Source of the DNA: Candidatus Sabulitectum sp.
GTDB taxonomy: Bacteria; Fermentibacterota; Fermentibacteria; Fermentibacterales; JCC-6
Direction of reading: 5' to 3'
DNA length: 38,545 nucleotides
Assembly (NCBI GenBank): GCA_023145375.1
Contig: JAGLDY010000052.1
Location: forward strand, 1 to 38,545
Below the pieces are notes generated by a model that saw nothing but the letters and a program-made list of their open reading frames with translations, made no database searches and was not told the DNA's origin. Shown piece by piece: positions 1 through 7,535 of the stretch; position 1 is the stretch's first letter, and each line of letters starts with the position of its first letter. The translations under genes were made by a program, and so were the position numbers.

Positions 1-612
1 ATGACGGAAGCTCAAAGAAGGATCCCTGTTTCTTATGCGAAACAGGTGAGAGGCCGTAAGGTCTACGGAGGGCAGAGCACCCATATACCGCTGAGGCTGA
101 ATACCGCAGGAGTTATTCCTGTGATCTTCGCACAGTCGTTTATGATGTTCCCTTCCACCATTGCCATGTTCTTCCCCAACAGTGATATCTCAGGGTGGGT
201 GAATACCTGGATGGCCCCCGGCGGTGCAGTGTACATTACAATTTACTCTACCCTTATCATCCTGTTTGCCTATGTCTACACTGCTATTGTGTTCAATCCT
301 CAGGATCTTGCGGACAACATGAAGAAGCAGGGTGGGTTCATTCCCGGTCGCAAGCCTGGTAAGAGCACTGCCAAGTACATCGAGAAGGTTCTGGTGAGGG
401 TTACCCTTCCTGGAGCACTTTTCCTTGCTGCTGTTGCAGTCCTTCCCATGGTGATGATGCGTTATGTGGGTCTTAACTTCATGTTTGGTGGAACAAGTCT
501 TCTTATCGTTGTGGGTGTGGCTCTTGAAACGCTCAGACAGATAGAGACTCATCTCCTCATGAGGCATTACGACGGTTTCCTTGCAAAGGGAAGGATACGC
601 GGAAGACGATGA
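1..612 (+). CDS. secY: Protein translocase subunit SecY, C-terminal part (5' end outside window)
   Basis: This is the last 203 residues of the channel subunit of the SecYEG inner-membrane translocon, which exports unfolded proteins and inserts membrane proteins. The fragment opens in the cytoplasmic loop typical of SecY (TEAQRRIPVSYAKQ) and continues through four hydrophobic segments that fit TM7-TM10, including the NPxDLADNMKKQGGFIPG loop and the end LLMRHYDGFLAKGRIRGRR. The ATG at base 1 is almost certainly an internal Met, because family members have about 230 more residues before this point; the true start lies upstream of the window. Its stop overlaps the adk start (ATGA), as expected for the secY-adk order of the spc operon. 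Confidence 0.95.
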   Translation: MTEAQRRIPVSYAKQVRGRKVYGGQSTHIPLRLNTAGVIPVIFAQSFMMFPSTIAMFFPNSDISGWVNTWMAPGGAVYITIYSTLIILFAYVYTAIVFNPQDLADNMKKQGGFIPGRKPGKSTAKYIEKVLVRVTLPGALFLAAVAVLPMVMMRYVGLNFMFGGTSLLIVVGVALETLRQIETHLLMRHYDGFLAKGRIRGRR

Positions 613-1184
613 GAATAGTATTTTTCGGTTCTCCAGGTTCAGGCAAAGGTACACAGGCAGTGGTCCTGGCTACCGGGTACAGCCTGACTCACATTTCAAC
701 TGGAGAATTGTTCAGAGCCAAGGTTCTGGACAGTACTCGAATTGGCAGGAGGATCGGAGACACAATTGCTGCGGGTAGTCTGGTGGATGACATTACCGCC
801 AACTACGTACTGTTCAAAGCCATTGAAGGGCTGAACAGATTTCTCGTGGATGGCTACCCGCGGAATATTGCACAGGCCAGAATGTTTGATGTACACCTGG
901 AAAATCTGGGTACTGAATTGACCTGTGCATTGTTTCTGGATGTCCCGTTTGAGGTCGCTAAAGAGAGGCTGACCCTCAGAAGGAACCAGAGGCAGGATAA
1001 AGTTGAGAATTACAGGAGAGCTGATGATGCCCCTGCGGTGATCCATCATCGGTTTGAAGTTTACCGGAAGCAAACTGAGCCCCTGATCCAGTACTACGGC
1101 GATAGAATTATCAAAGTGGATGGAACAGGTTCCTCCACCGAAGTGACCCAGAAAATAGTAAGGGCGCTCCGGGAATGGGAATAG
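609..1184 (+). CDS. adk: Adenylate kinase, short form without a LID domain
   Basis: Cytoplasmic nucleoside monophosphate kinase interconverting ATP + AMP and 2 ADP. The 191-residue product has the P-loop GSPGSGKGT at residues 7-15, the AMP-site STGELFR motif, VDGYPRN (family LDGFPR) and the RRADD...R...Y segment with catalytic arginines. The LID region between ERLTLRRN and ENYRRADD is only a few residues, so the roughly 30-residue zinc/LID insertion of long bacterial enzymes is missing. The start overlaps the secY stop (ATGA) and the end overlaps map by 10 bp, so translation is probably coupled. The family is clear; CMP/UMP kinase is less likely given the secY-adk-map context. Confidence 0.93.
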   Translation: MRIVFFGSPGSGKGTQAVVLATGYSLTHISTGELFRAKVLDSTRIGRRIGDTIAAGSLVDDITANYVLFKAIEGLNRFLVDGYPRNIAQARMFDVHLENLGTELTCALFLDVPFEVAKERLTLRRNQRQDKVENYRRADDAPAVIHHRFEVYRKQTEPLIQYYGDRIIKVDGTGSSTEVTQKIVRALREWE

Positions 1185-1921
1185 TTACTCTCAAAAGAGA
1201 TGTGGCTGCGGTGAGGGAATCGTGCAGGATCGTAAGGAAAGTTCTTACGGAACTGGCACAGTTCATAGAGCCGGGTGTTACCACGGCGGAGATCGATGTA
1301 CTTGGACGCAAGGTATTGAAGGCAGAGGGTGCAGTTCCCTCATTCCTCAATTACCACGGGTATCCTGCAGCGGTTTGTGTTTCCATAAACCACGAAGTTG
1401 TGCACGGCATTCCATCCGCTGATAGAGTTGTAAAAGATGGAGATATTGTGAGTATTGATGTAGGTGCCTACAAGGACGGTTTTCATGGTGATGCTGCAGA
1501 CACTGTTATGGTTGGAAGCGTATCACAGTTATCCAGGAAACTTGTGGAGGTTACATACGAAGCAAGAAACCTGGGGATAGCAGCGGCTGTTTCCGGAAAT
1601 CATGTAGGAGACATCGGACATGCTGTTCAGACTTATGTGGAGGCTAACGGATTCAGTGTAGTCTATCGGTTGGTGGGACACGGGATCGGGAAAAACCTTC
1701 ATGAGAAACCGAAGGTTCCTAATTACGGGAAGGCTGGAAAAGGCATGAGGCTCAGCGACGGGCTTCTACTTGCAATAGAACCCATGGTAAATGGCGGTGC
1801 TGCTGAGGTCCGGTTCCTGAAAGACGGATGGACTGTTGTTACCGGGGACGGAACACTCTCTGCCCATGCGGAGAATACTATCATGGTTAACGGTAGCAGG
1901 CCGGAAGTATTGACGGCATAG
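1175..1921 (+). CDS. map: Methionine aminopeptidase, type I
   Basis: Removes the N-terminal Met from nascent proteins in the cytoplasm. The 248-residue pita-bread-fold protein keeps the substrate His (H77 in NHEVVHGIP) and all five metal ligands: D95 (SIDVGA), D106 (HGDAADT), H169 (GHGIG), E202 (IEPM) and E233 (HAENTI). It has no N-terminal extension, so it is a plain type Ia enzyme. The ATG lies inside the last codons of adk. It ends in TAG, one of several real TAG stops in this window. Its place between adk and infA is the classic spc/alpha junction. Confidence 0.95.
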   Translation: MGIVTLKRDVAAVRESCRIVRKVLTELAQFIEPGVTTAEIDVLGRKVLKAEGAVPSFLNYHGYPAAVCVSINHEVVHGIPSADRVVKDGDIVSIDVGAYKDGFHGDAADTVMVGSVSQLSRKLVEVTYEARNLGIAAAVSGNHVGDIGHAVQTYVEANGFSVVYRLVGHGIGKNLHEKPKVPNYGKAGKGMRLSDGLLLAIEPMVNGGAAEVRFLKDGWTVVTGDGTLSAHAENTIMVNGSRPEVLTA

Positions 1922-1968
1922 TCTTTTATAAAGATATTTGCACTCCTTGGCCTAACGGAGAGGATAAG

Positions 1969-2193
1969 ATGGCGAAAGAACAGGGTATTGTTGTAGACGG
2001 AACGGTTCTTGAGACTCTTCCAAACAGCATGTGTCGAGTCGAGCTTGATAAGCCGGAGGGGCATGTTGTTCTCTGTCATGTGTCAGGCAAAATGAGGATG
2101 CACTACATTCGAATTCTGATCGGGGACAGGGTGACAGTTGAACTGTCTCCTTATGACCTGAGCAGAGGACGAATTACTTACAGATACAAGTGA
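1969..2193 (+). CDS. infA: Translation initiation factor IF-1
   Basis: A 74-residue OB-fold protein that binds the ribosomal A site during initiation. The conserved core is readable: [16 protein letters not shown], then the strand and loop [26 protein letters not shown], then the GRITYRYK end typical of the family. Usual length is about 72. The start is preceded by a purine-rich GGAGAGGAT site. It is followed after 10 bp by rpmJ, the normal infA-rpmJ-rpsM order. Confidence 0.95.
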   Translation: MAKEQGIVVDGTVLETLPNSMCRVELDKPEGHVVLCHVSGKMRMHYIRILIGDRVTVELSPYDLSRGRITYRYK

Positions 2194-2203
2194 GGTAATG
2201 ACA

Positions 2204-2320
2204 ATGAAAGTACGCAGTTCAGTAAAAAAGATTTGCGAGCACTGTCGAATTGTACGGAGAGAGGGACGGGTATTTGTTATCTGTTCCCGCAATCCCCGTC
2301 ACAAACAGCGACAGGGATAG
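2204..2320 (+). CDS. rpmJ: 50S ribosomal protein L36
   Basis: A 38-residue ORF starting [19 protein letters not shown] and ending in [10 protein letters not shown], which is bacterial L36. The zinc ribbon residues are present: CEHC, a third Cys in VICS and the His in NPRHKQ. It therefore belongs to the zinc-binding C+ form of L36. It sits 10 bp after infA and 29 bp before rpsM, and stops with TAG. A GAGGTAA stretch just upstream serves as ribosome binding site. Confidence 0.95.
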   Translation: MKVRSSVKKICEHCRIVRREGRVFVICSRNPRHKQRQG

Positions 2321-2349
2321 CCGCCGGACGGCATTAACGGAGGTAACAA

Positions 2350-2715
2350 GTGGCGAGAATCGCAGGTGTGGATCTGCCGCGTAACAAGATGATTGTTTAC
2401 GCGCTCCCATACATTCACGGTATTGGCATGACTTCCTCAAAAGAAATTCTGACAAAGGCTGGAATTCCTTTTGAGAGAAGTACTGATACCCTTACGGAGA
2501 CCGATGTTGCGGCGCTTCGTAAGGTGATCGAAGATGATTATAAAGTTGAAGGCTCTCTCAGGGCAGAGGTTAACATGAACCGCAAAAGACTGATGGATAT
2601 CGGTTGCTATCGCGGGCTCAGACACAGAAAGAATCTTCCTGTAAGAGGACAGCGCACCCACACTAACGCCAGGACCCGCAAAGGTCCAAAGCGTGGTCAT
2701 GGAAAGAGGAGGTAG
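2350..2715 (+). CDS. rpsM: 30S ribosomal protein S13
   Basis: A 121-residue S13 of the small-subunit head that contacts tRNA in the P site and the intersubunit bridge. It begins with GTG read as Met ([12 protein letters not shown]), has the helix-two-turn-helix [13 protein letters not shown] and the family signature [27 protein letters not shown] near the end. The GTG start is chosen because AGGAGGT-like bases (CGGAGGTAAC) lie 6-8 nt upstream and the reading frame begins exactly at the family N-terminus. The stop is TAG, with 7 bp to rpsK. Confidence 0.95.
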   Translation: MARIAGVDLPRNKMIVYALPYIHGIGMTSSKEILTKAGIPFERSTDTLTETDVAALRKVIEDDYKVEGSLRAEVNMNRKRLMDIGCYRGLRHRKNLPVRGQRTHTNARTRKGPKRGHGKRR

Positions 2716-2722
2716 GTGAGTC

Positions 2723-3121
2723 ATGCCAAAAGCAAAAGCGCGGAGAGTTACTAAGAAGGTCGGAAAGGTTACTGATATACATGGCGTGGCCCATATCAAG
2801 TCTTCTTTCAACAATACGGTTATCACCATTTCCGACAGGAATGGAAATGTGATCACCTGGGCCAGCGGTGGCACAACAGGTGTACGCGGAACTAGAAAGA
2901 GTACTGCATTTGCAGCAAGTCAGGCTTCTGTGCAGGCAGCTGAAAAGGCTCTTGAAGCAGGACTTAAAAAAGTTGAAGTATGGGTTAGAGGACCTGGCTC
3001 TGGAAGAGAAGCAGCAGTTCGTGCTCTTCAATCAACAGACCTTGAAGTAACCGGTGTAAAGGATATCACTAGGATACCTCACAACGGTTGCAGGCCTAAC
3101 AAGAGGCGCAGAGGCAAATAA
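2723..3121 (+). CDS. rpsK: 30S ribosomal protein S11
   Basis: A 132-residue S11 of the platform of the small subunit. The basic N-tail ([15 protein letters not shown]) leads to [20 protein letters not shown], the [20 protein letters not shown] stretch, and the conserved end [19 protein letters not shown]. Length is normal. Next downstream is rpoA and not rpsD: only 29 bp separate the two genes, so the rpsD gene found here in many bacteria is absent from the operon. Confidence 0.95.
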   Translation: MPKAKARRVTKKVGKVTDIHGVAHIKSSFNNTVITISDRNGNVITWASGGTTGVRGTRKSTAFAASQASVQAAEKALEAGLKKVEVWVRGPGSGREAAVRALQSTDLEVTGVKDITRIPHNGCRPNKRRRGK

Positions 3122-3150
3122 CTGAAAACTTCAGCGTTCAGGGGGATACG

Positions 3151-4128
3151 ATGGAATTTATGAAACTTCATCTGCCGGATATCATTAAGTGGGATGACGA
3201 AACGCTTACTGATACTTATGGCAGAATGACTGTTACTGCTCTTGAGAGAGGTTTTGGCAGGACGATGGGCACAGCTCTGCGCAGAGTCATGCTCTCTTCT
3301 CTTGAAGGAGCAGCACCGGTTTCCGTTTCAATCAAGGGTGCTGAACACGAGTTCAGCGTACTTAGTGGTGTTCTGGAAGATGTACCGGACATCATCCTCA
3401 ATGTTAAATCGCTTTCCGTTAGATATGACGGGACTGACTTGACTCAACTTACACTCAAGGCAAATAAGCCCGGAGTTTATACCGGTGAATCGTTTGAGTG
3501 TGCTGAAGATGTTGTCATTGCCAATCCAGATCAGATAATCGCTGAGATCACAGAGGATAGTGGCGAGCTCGATATTACCGTTGATATAGAGAGAGGTAAA
3601 GGCTTTGTAACACAGGACGAATGGTACAATGCCGACAGGGGTCGTGAGATCGGTACGATTCTTGTTGACTCCTGGTTCTGCCCTGTGAAGAAGGTCAACT
3701 TTGAAGTGGAGAGCGCCCGTGTGGGAGATCGAACTGATTTTGATCGTCTCAACATGGAAGTGACCACTGATGGAAGCATTTCACCCAGAGAGGCAATTGA
3801 GAATGCCACAAAGATCCTCATGAGACATTTTGAGATGATCCTTGGTATAGGTATTGAACAGCCTGTTCAGGAGTTGGAAGCAGTTGAAGAGACAGTAGAG
3901 GAAGTAGTGGAGCAAATTGAGGAGCCCGTACTTGAAGATGTGGACCTCGCAGATACTGACCTCTCAAAAAGGTATGTAAAAATCCTGTCAGCCGGTGGCA
4001 TAGCCACTATTAATCAGTTGGCAGCGAAAACGTCTGATGAACTTCTTGAATTACGCAATTTTGGTGCTGCATCCCTGGGTGTTGTTAAGAAATTGCTGGA
4101 AGCTCACGGCCGTTCGCTGGCCACATAG
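3151..4128 (+). CDS. rpoA: DNA-directed RNA polymerase subunit alpha
   Basis: A 325-residue alpha subunit. The N-terminal assembly domain is seen as FGRTMGTALRRVMLSSLEGAAP and later RGREIGTILVDSWFCPVKKVNFEVESARVG. The C-terminal DNA- and activator-binding domain is LSKRYVKILSAGGIATINQLAAKTSDELLELRNFGAASLGVVKKLLEAHG. The two are joined by a strongly acidic linker (residues about 245-275, mostly Glu and Val), more charged than the usual linker. MEFMKLHLP is taken as the start because GGGGGATAC-type bases lie just upstream; the second Met (residue 4) is possible. It stops with TAG. Confidence 0.95.
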   Translation: MEFMKLHLPDIIKWDDETLTDTYGRMTVTALERGFGRTMGTALRRVMLSSLEGAAPVSVSIKGAEHEFSVLSGVLEDVPDIILNVKSLSVRYDGTDLTQLTLKANKPGVYTGESFECAEDVVIANPDQIIAEITEDSGELDITVDIERGKGFVTQDEWYNADRGREIGTILVDSWFCPVKKVNFEVESARVGDRTDFDRLNMEVTTDGSISPREAIENATKILMRHFEMILGIGIEQPVQELEAVEETVEEVVEQIEEPVLEDVDLADTDLSKRYVKILSAGGIATINQLAAKTSDELLELRNFGAASLGVVKKLLEAHGRSLAT

Positions 4129-4147
4129 AAAGGATCGGGAGTTTTAG

Positions 4148-4522
4148 ATGCGCCACAGGAAAACAACTCCCAAGCTGGGCAGAAAGAAGGACGCCAGAAC
4201 CAGAATGCTTCGCAATCTGGTCACATCCCTGTTCCTTGAGGAAAGGGTTGTAACCAGCCACGCGCGAGCAAAGGCGACCAGAAGTCTGGCCGAGAGAATA
4301 ATAACAAAGGGTAAAAAGGATACTGTTCACTCACGCAGAATTGTAGCCGGTATGGTTTTCGGTTCCGTTGCAGTGAAAAAAATATTCAATGAACTTGGTC
4401 CTCGTTACGCTGACAGACCAGGTGGTTATACCCGTATAATCAAGCTTGGTCCCCGTCATGGAGACGCGGCCGAGGCAGTTATTCTCGAGCTTGTTGACTC
4501 CCCTGCAGACAGCGGGAAGTAA
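4148..4522 (+). CDS. rplQ: 50S ribosomal protein L17
   Basis: A 124-residue L17 near the exit tunnel of the large subunit. It begins MRHRKTTPKLGRKKDARTRML, then RNLVTSLFLEERVVTSHARAKATRSLAERIIT, and ends with GGYTRIIKLGPRHGDAAEAVILEL, all hallmark stretches. It follows rpoA by 19 bp in the usual alpha-operon order and is followed by pfkA after 6 bp, so the operon probably continues into glycolysis. Confidence 0.95.
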   Translation: MRHRKTTPKLGRKKDARTRMLRNLVTSLFLEERVVTSHARAKATRSLAERIITKGKKDTVHSRRIVAGMVFGSVAVKKIFNELGPRYADRPGGYTRIIKLGPRHGDAAEAVILELVDSPADSGK

Positions 4523-4528
4523 AGACGC

Positions 4529-5494
4529 TTGAAAGCTATCGCAGTTCTGACCAGCGGTGGAGACGCCCCGGGAATGAACGCAGGAATAAGGGCCACAGTG
4601 AGGACAGCACTCACCTGTGGCCTTTCCGTATTCGGCGTTAAGCGCGGATATCGGGGATTGATCGAGGATGATCTGTTTCAGATGCGATCCACAGATGTGA
4701 GTAACATTCTTCAGCACGGGGGAACTATTCTCCATTCCGCAAGAAGCGAAGAGTTCAGAACTGCTGAGGGCAGGATCATAGCCGCAAACAATCTAAGAAA
4801 TAGAAAGATCGATGGTCTTGTTGTGTTTGGCGGAGACGGTAGTTTCCGCGGGGCAAATGACCTCCAGAGGGAACATGGGATAAGAGTTGTTGGAATTCCC
4901 GCCACAATAGACAACGATATATGGGGAAGTGACTATACCATAGGTTTTGACACAGCGGTAAATACTGCTCTGGAAGCTATTGACAAGGTAAGAGACACAG
5001 CAGCCGCCCACGATCGCCTTTTCATAGTAGAGGTAATGGGCAGGCACGCCGGTTTCATCGCTCTTGAAGTGGGGATAGGTGCCGGTGCCGAGGAGATACT
5101 TATACCGGAAACGGTGACTCAGATCCCTGAGATATGCAGAAAGCTCCAGAGCAGATTAGATAAAGGTAGAACTTCCAGTATTCTTGTGGTAGCTGAAGGC
5201 GACGAAGAAGGAAATGCCTACGATATCGCGAAGAAGATCGAAGCCCAATCCGGGATGAAAAGCCGTGTTACAGTTCTGGGTCATGTTCAGCGCGGGGGCA
5301 GCCCTACTGCAGCAGACAGAATGCTGGCTACGAAACTGGGCTATGGTGCAGTGAAAGCGCTACTCGACGACGCAGCTCCCTGTATGGTTGGCGTTGAAGA
5401 CGGTTCTATCAGTCGCCACCCTCTTGCGGATGCCTGGACCCGTAAAAAAGAGCTTGACAAACTTCTGGTTCAACTCAGCTCCGGACTGGAATAA
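4529..5494 (+). CDS. pfkA: 6-phosphofructokinase (PfkA family)
   Basis: Phosphorylates fructose 6-phosphate at C1, the committed step of glycolysis. The 321-residue protein starts at TTG (MKAIAVLTSGGDAPGMNAG), 6 bp after rplQ, with GGGAAG upstream. Motifs in order: GGDAPGMNAG (ATP site), GGDGSFRGAN, the catalytic PATIDNDI, VEVMGRHAGF (substrate-binding Arg/His) and LGHVQRGGSPTAADR. Gly follows the GGD motif as in ATP enzymes (PPi enzymes have Asp). The residue before TIDND is Ala, where ATP enzymes usually have Gly and PPi enzymes Lys. ATP is therefore the likely donor, but the site is not the textbook one. It converges on a minus-strand gene 15 bp away. Confidence 0.93.
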   Translation: MKAIAVLTSGGDAPGMNAGIRATVRTALTCGLSVFGVKRGYRGLIEDDLFQMRSTDVSNILQHGGTILHSARSEEFRTAEGRIIAANNLRNRKIDGLVVFGGDGSFRGANDLQREHGIRVVGIPATIDNDIWGSDYTIGFDTAVNTALEAIDKVRDTAAAHDRLFIVEVMGRHAGFIALEVGIGAGAEEILIPETVTQIPEICRKLQSRLDKGRTSSILVVAEGDEEGNAYDIAKKIEAQSGMKSRVTVLGHVQRGGSPTAADRMLATKLGYGAVKALLDDAAPCMVGVEDGSISRHPLADAWTRKKELDKLLVQLSSGLE

Positions 5495-5509
5495 ACCACC
5501 TGCCGAACA

Positions 5510-6880
5510 TCAATGCAACACGGTAACTGTTGCTCTGTCTGATGAACTTCCCTGCACTGCAGTTATTACATACACCCCATTTGGAAAATCTTTCAGACTA
5601 ATGCAGACGCTGGATGAGTTTTGCCCGTTCAACTCTGTGACACTGGAATCCATGACCCGTCCGGTAATATCAACAAGCCGCACATCAACCCGTCCACTGG
5701 AAAGAGAGTTAAGAGAAACAGAGAGAGTCTCAGAGGCAGGAGATGGAGAAAATGACTGTATCAATCCTTCTGCAGTTCCCTGGTCCTCTGATTCGATGCC
5801 AGTTGGATCACCCCACCAAACGTACGCGAGTTCATCCCAGCGGTTTAAGGCAATGTGTGGATGATCACTCTGGTCAATTTCCAGTTCCAAACCCCAGTAA
5901 CTAACTGAGTAGGGGAGGCTTGTCAGTTCCCATGCTGCACCCTGTTCCTGCCTTGTTGCGTACATGGTGGATGTACCTGCATCGAACGCCAGATGCGGTC
6001 TGCCCTGTGAGTCGAATGCCATTGAAGGATAATCCCCGAGGGAGTAGACATCGCTCCATGTGCCTGGGTACTGGTGGTACCTCATACTGCCTTCGCTGTC
6101 AATCCATTTGTAGGCGAGTGTACTTATCTCCCCCGGGGCCACTGCTAGAGCAGGTCGCCCTCTGCAGTAGAAACTGGCTATTGTGTTTGTTTCCCAGGCA
6201 CCTGGAGTATCTCCTCTTTCGTAGAGATTCAGGAAGTACTGATCCATGTCACTGTCGTCTATATAGATCTCTATACCGGCAACCCTGGGGTTCCCGCTGG
6301 AATCCAGTACAATTGACATAGGGGTGACCGCAGTGTTGTCTCCGTAGTATTCCAGTTCCAGGCGAAGCCACCCTTCACCGTCATTTACTGCATATCTCAG
6401 TTCGTATGGGAACCCGTTCATCATGGTGTAATAGGCAAGATGAACTGTACCGTCAGGGCTGATGGCCATCACCGGACCCACCATGAGTCTTCCAAAGTCG
6501 CTGTACTCTTCCACCAGCCACTCGGACCCGTTCCAGGTGGATATGGCAAGCATGTTACCAGGTTGAGTATTTACAATACGGGGGTTTTGATCCGGGCCAA
6601 GTGCGATGCAGGGTCTCCAGCCGATCAATGAGATCCGTTCTTTCTCCCATTCCCATGAGCCTGCATTTCTGTGTGCATACCATATCTGGTCATCTTTCTC
6701 GTATGCCAGGTGCGGAAGGTCCCATATGTCCAGTTCCATGGAGAGCCACCCAAAGGCTCCCGCAGAATCCACAGAAGAATAGTTCCAGCTGTTTTCCAGA
6801 GTCTCAGAAGAAGGCAGTGTGGCTGTTGCGGAGGCAGTGAACAGAAGAAGAAATGAGAATGTCAGAATAAAAATTTTCAT
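5510..6880 (-). CDS. Secreted propeller-like protein with C-terminal sorting-type tail
   Basis: No specific function is recognised. The 456-residue product has a clear signal peptide (MKIFILTFSFLLLFTASATA). The body holds about seven degenerate repeats of the form (S/A)(I/M)xxDxxGxPHLAY, for example SMAFDSQGRPHLAFD and LEIDQSDHPHIALN, spaced roughly 45-55 residues, which suggests a beta-propeller. The last 75 residues form a beta-rich domain with VRLVDITGRVMDS and FPNGVYVITA, like type A sorting (type IX secretion) or FlgD-like tails. The start is placed at base 6880 because GGAG lies 6 nt upstream; an ATG four codons earlier has no such site. A good promoter lies upstream on the same strand. 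Confidence 0.8.
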   Translation of the reverse strand: MKIFILTFSFLLLFTASATATLPSSETLENSWNYSSVDSAGAFGWLSMELDIWDLPHLAYEKDDQIWYAHRNAGSWEWEKERISLIGWRPCIALGPDQNPRIVNTQPGNMLAISTWNGSEWLVEEYSDFGRLMVGPVMAISPDGTVHLAYYTMMNGFPYELRYAVNDGEGWLRLELEYYGDNTAVTPMSIVLDSSGNPRVAGIEIYIDDSDMDQYFLNLYERGDTPGAWETNTIASFYCRGRPALAVAPGEISTLAYKWIDSEGSMRYHQYPGTWSDVYSLGDYPSMAFDSQGRPHLAFDAGTSTMYATRQEQGAAWELTSLPYSVSYWGLELEIDQSDHPHIALNRWDELAYVWWGDPTGIESEDQGTAEGLIQSFSPSPASETLSVSLNSLSSGRVDVRLVDITGRVMDSSVTELNGQNSSSVCISLKDFPNGVYVITAVQGSSSDRATVTVLH

Positions 6881-6913
6881 CGCATGCTCCATTCATGATC
6901 GACACTATTCAGC

Positions 6914-6943
6914 ATTATAGGAGACTATCCGAGTAAGAGTCAA
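6914..6943 (-). promoter_or_regulatory. Sigma-70-type promoter for the secreted propeller-like gene
   Basis: Read on the minus strand, TTGACT (6938-6943) and a perfect TATAAT (6914-6919) are separated by 18 bp. This is the best housekeeping-type promoter seen in the window. It would start transcription near 6907, about 25 nt before the chosen ATG at 6880, leaving room for the GGAG ribosome site. Confidence 0.65.
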
Positions 6944-7012
6944 CGGTACCATTGCACATGGTTGCTGAAAGGCTTAGACTGCTCAGAACAGATAAAGGAG
7001 AGGAGTAACAGG

Positions 7013-7450
7013 ATGAAGAGGGTAGGAATAATAATATGTGACCGTTACCACACCTGTGCCGGTGGTAAGTGTTTCAGGTCGCTTCGGAACCGGGAGGGAG
7101 CTTTTGCCCTGTACAAAGACGAGGAGGTGGAACTTGTTGGCTACACCACCTGCGGAGGCTGCCCAGGCGGTAACGTTGAGTACGCTCCAGAGGAAATGAT
7201 AAAAAATGGAGTTGATGTAATCCACCTTGCCACAGGTCTCATTGTAGGTTATCCGCCCTGTCCCAGGCTCAATGCCTTTATGGAATTCATACCGGCGAAG
7301 TACGGGCTGGATGTTGTAGCCGGCACCCATCCTATCCCGCAGAAGTACTTTCTTACTCACCGGGAACTGGGGACATGGGAATCTACAGGAGCACAGGAGC
7401 TTATCAGTCATGTTCTTACAGACGAAGAAATGCGTCTTGCGTACGATTGA
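7013..7450 (+). CDS. CGGC-domain protein (putative metal/redox-binding)
   Basis: A 145-residue cytoplasmic protein of the CGGC domain family, whose members are small cysteine-rich proteins thought to bind metal; no reaction is established. Visible cysteine motifs are CDRYHTCAGGKCFRSL near the N-terminus, TTCGGCPGGN in the middle and YPPCPRL later. The start is the ATG at 7013 (MKRVGIIICD), preceded by AAGGAGAGGA; an upstream in-frame TTG would add 17 residues without homology-like character. It is divergent from the 5510-6880 gene and convergent with the C25 peptidase gene, so it is probably transcribed alone. Confidence 0.85.
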   Translation: MKRVGIIICDRYHTCAGGKCFRSLRNREGAFALYKDEEVELVGYTTCGGCPGGNVEYAPEEMIKNGVDVIHLATGLIVGYPPCPRLNAFMEFIPAKYGLDVVAGTHPIPQKYFLTHRELGTWESTGAQELISHVLTDEEMRLAYD

Positions 7451-7535
7451 CCCTCAGAAATGAACTATGATGAACCAGAGTCTGCGGTTCTCGGGGGCCC
7501 TCAAGCATTATGCGAGAATACTGACAAGTTGAATA

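Noticed and set aside
1..3. ATG at the first base as the start of a short SecY-like gene
   Set aside because: The residues that follow match the middle of SecY, so this Met is internal and the gene is cut by the window edge.
190..654. 154-codon minus-strand ORF inside secY, and similar long antisense frames in other genes
   Set aside because: They lack ribosome sites and family-like residues, and fully overlap strongly conserved genes.
7488..7513. Hairpin-like TTCTCG...CGAGAA between the CGGC gene and the C25 gene
   Set aside because: A 6-bp stem with a loop of about 20 nt and no U-tract is not a convincing bidirectional terminator.
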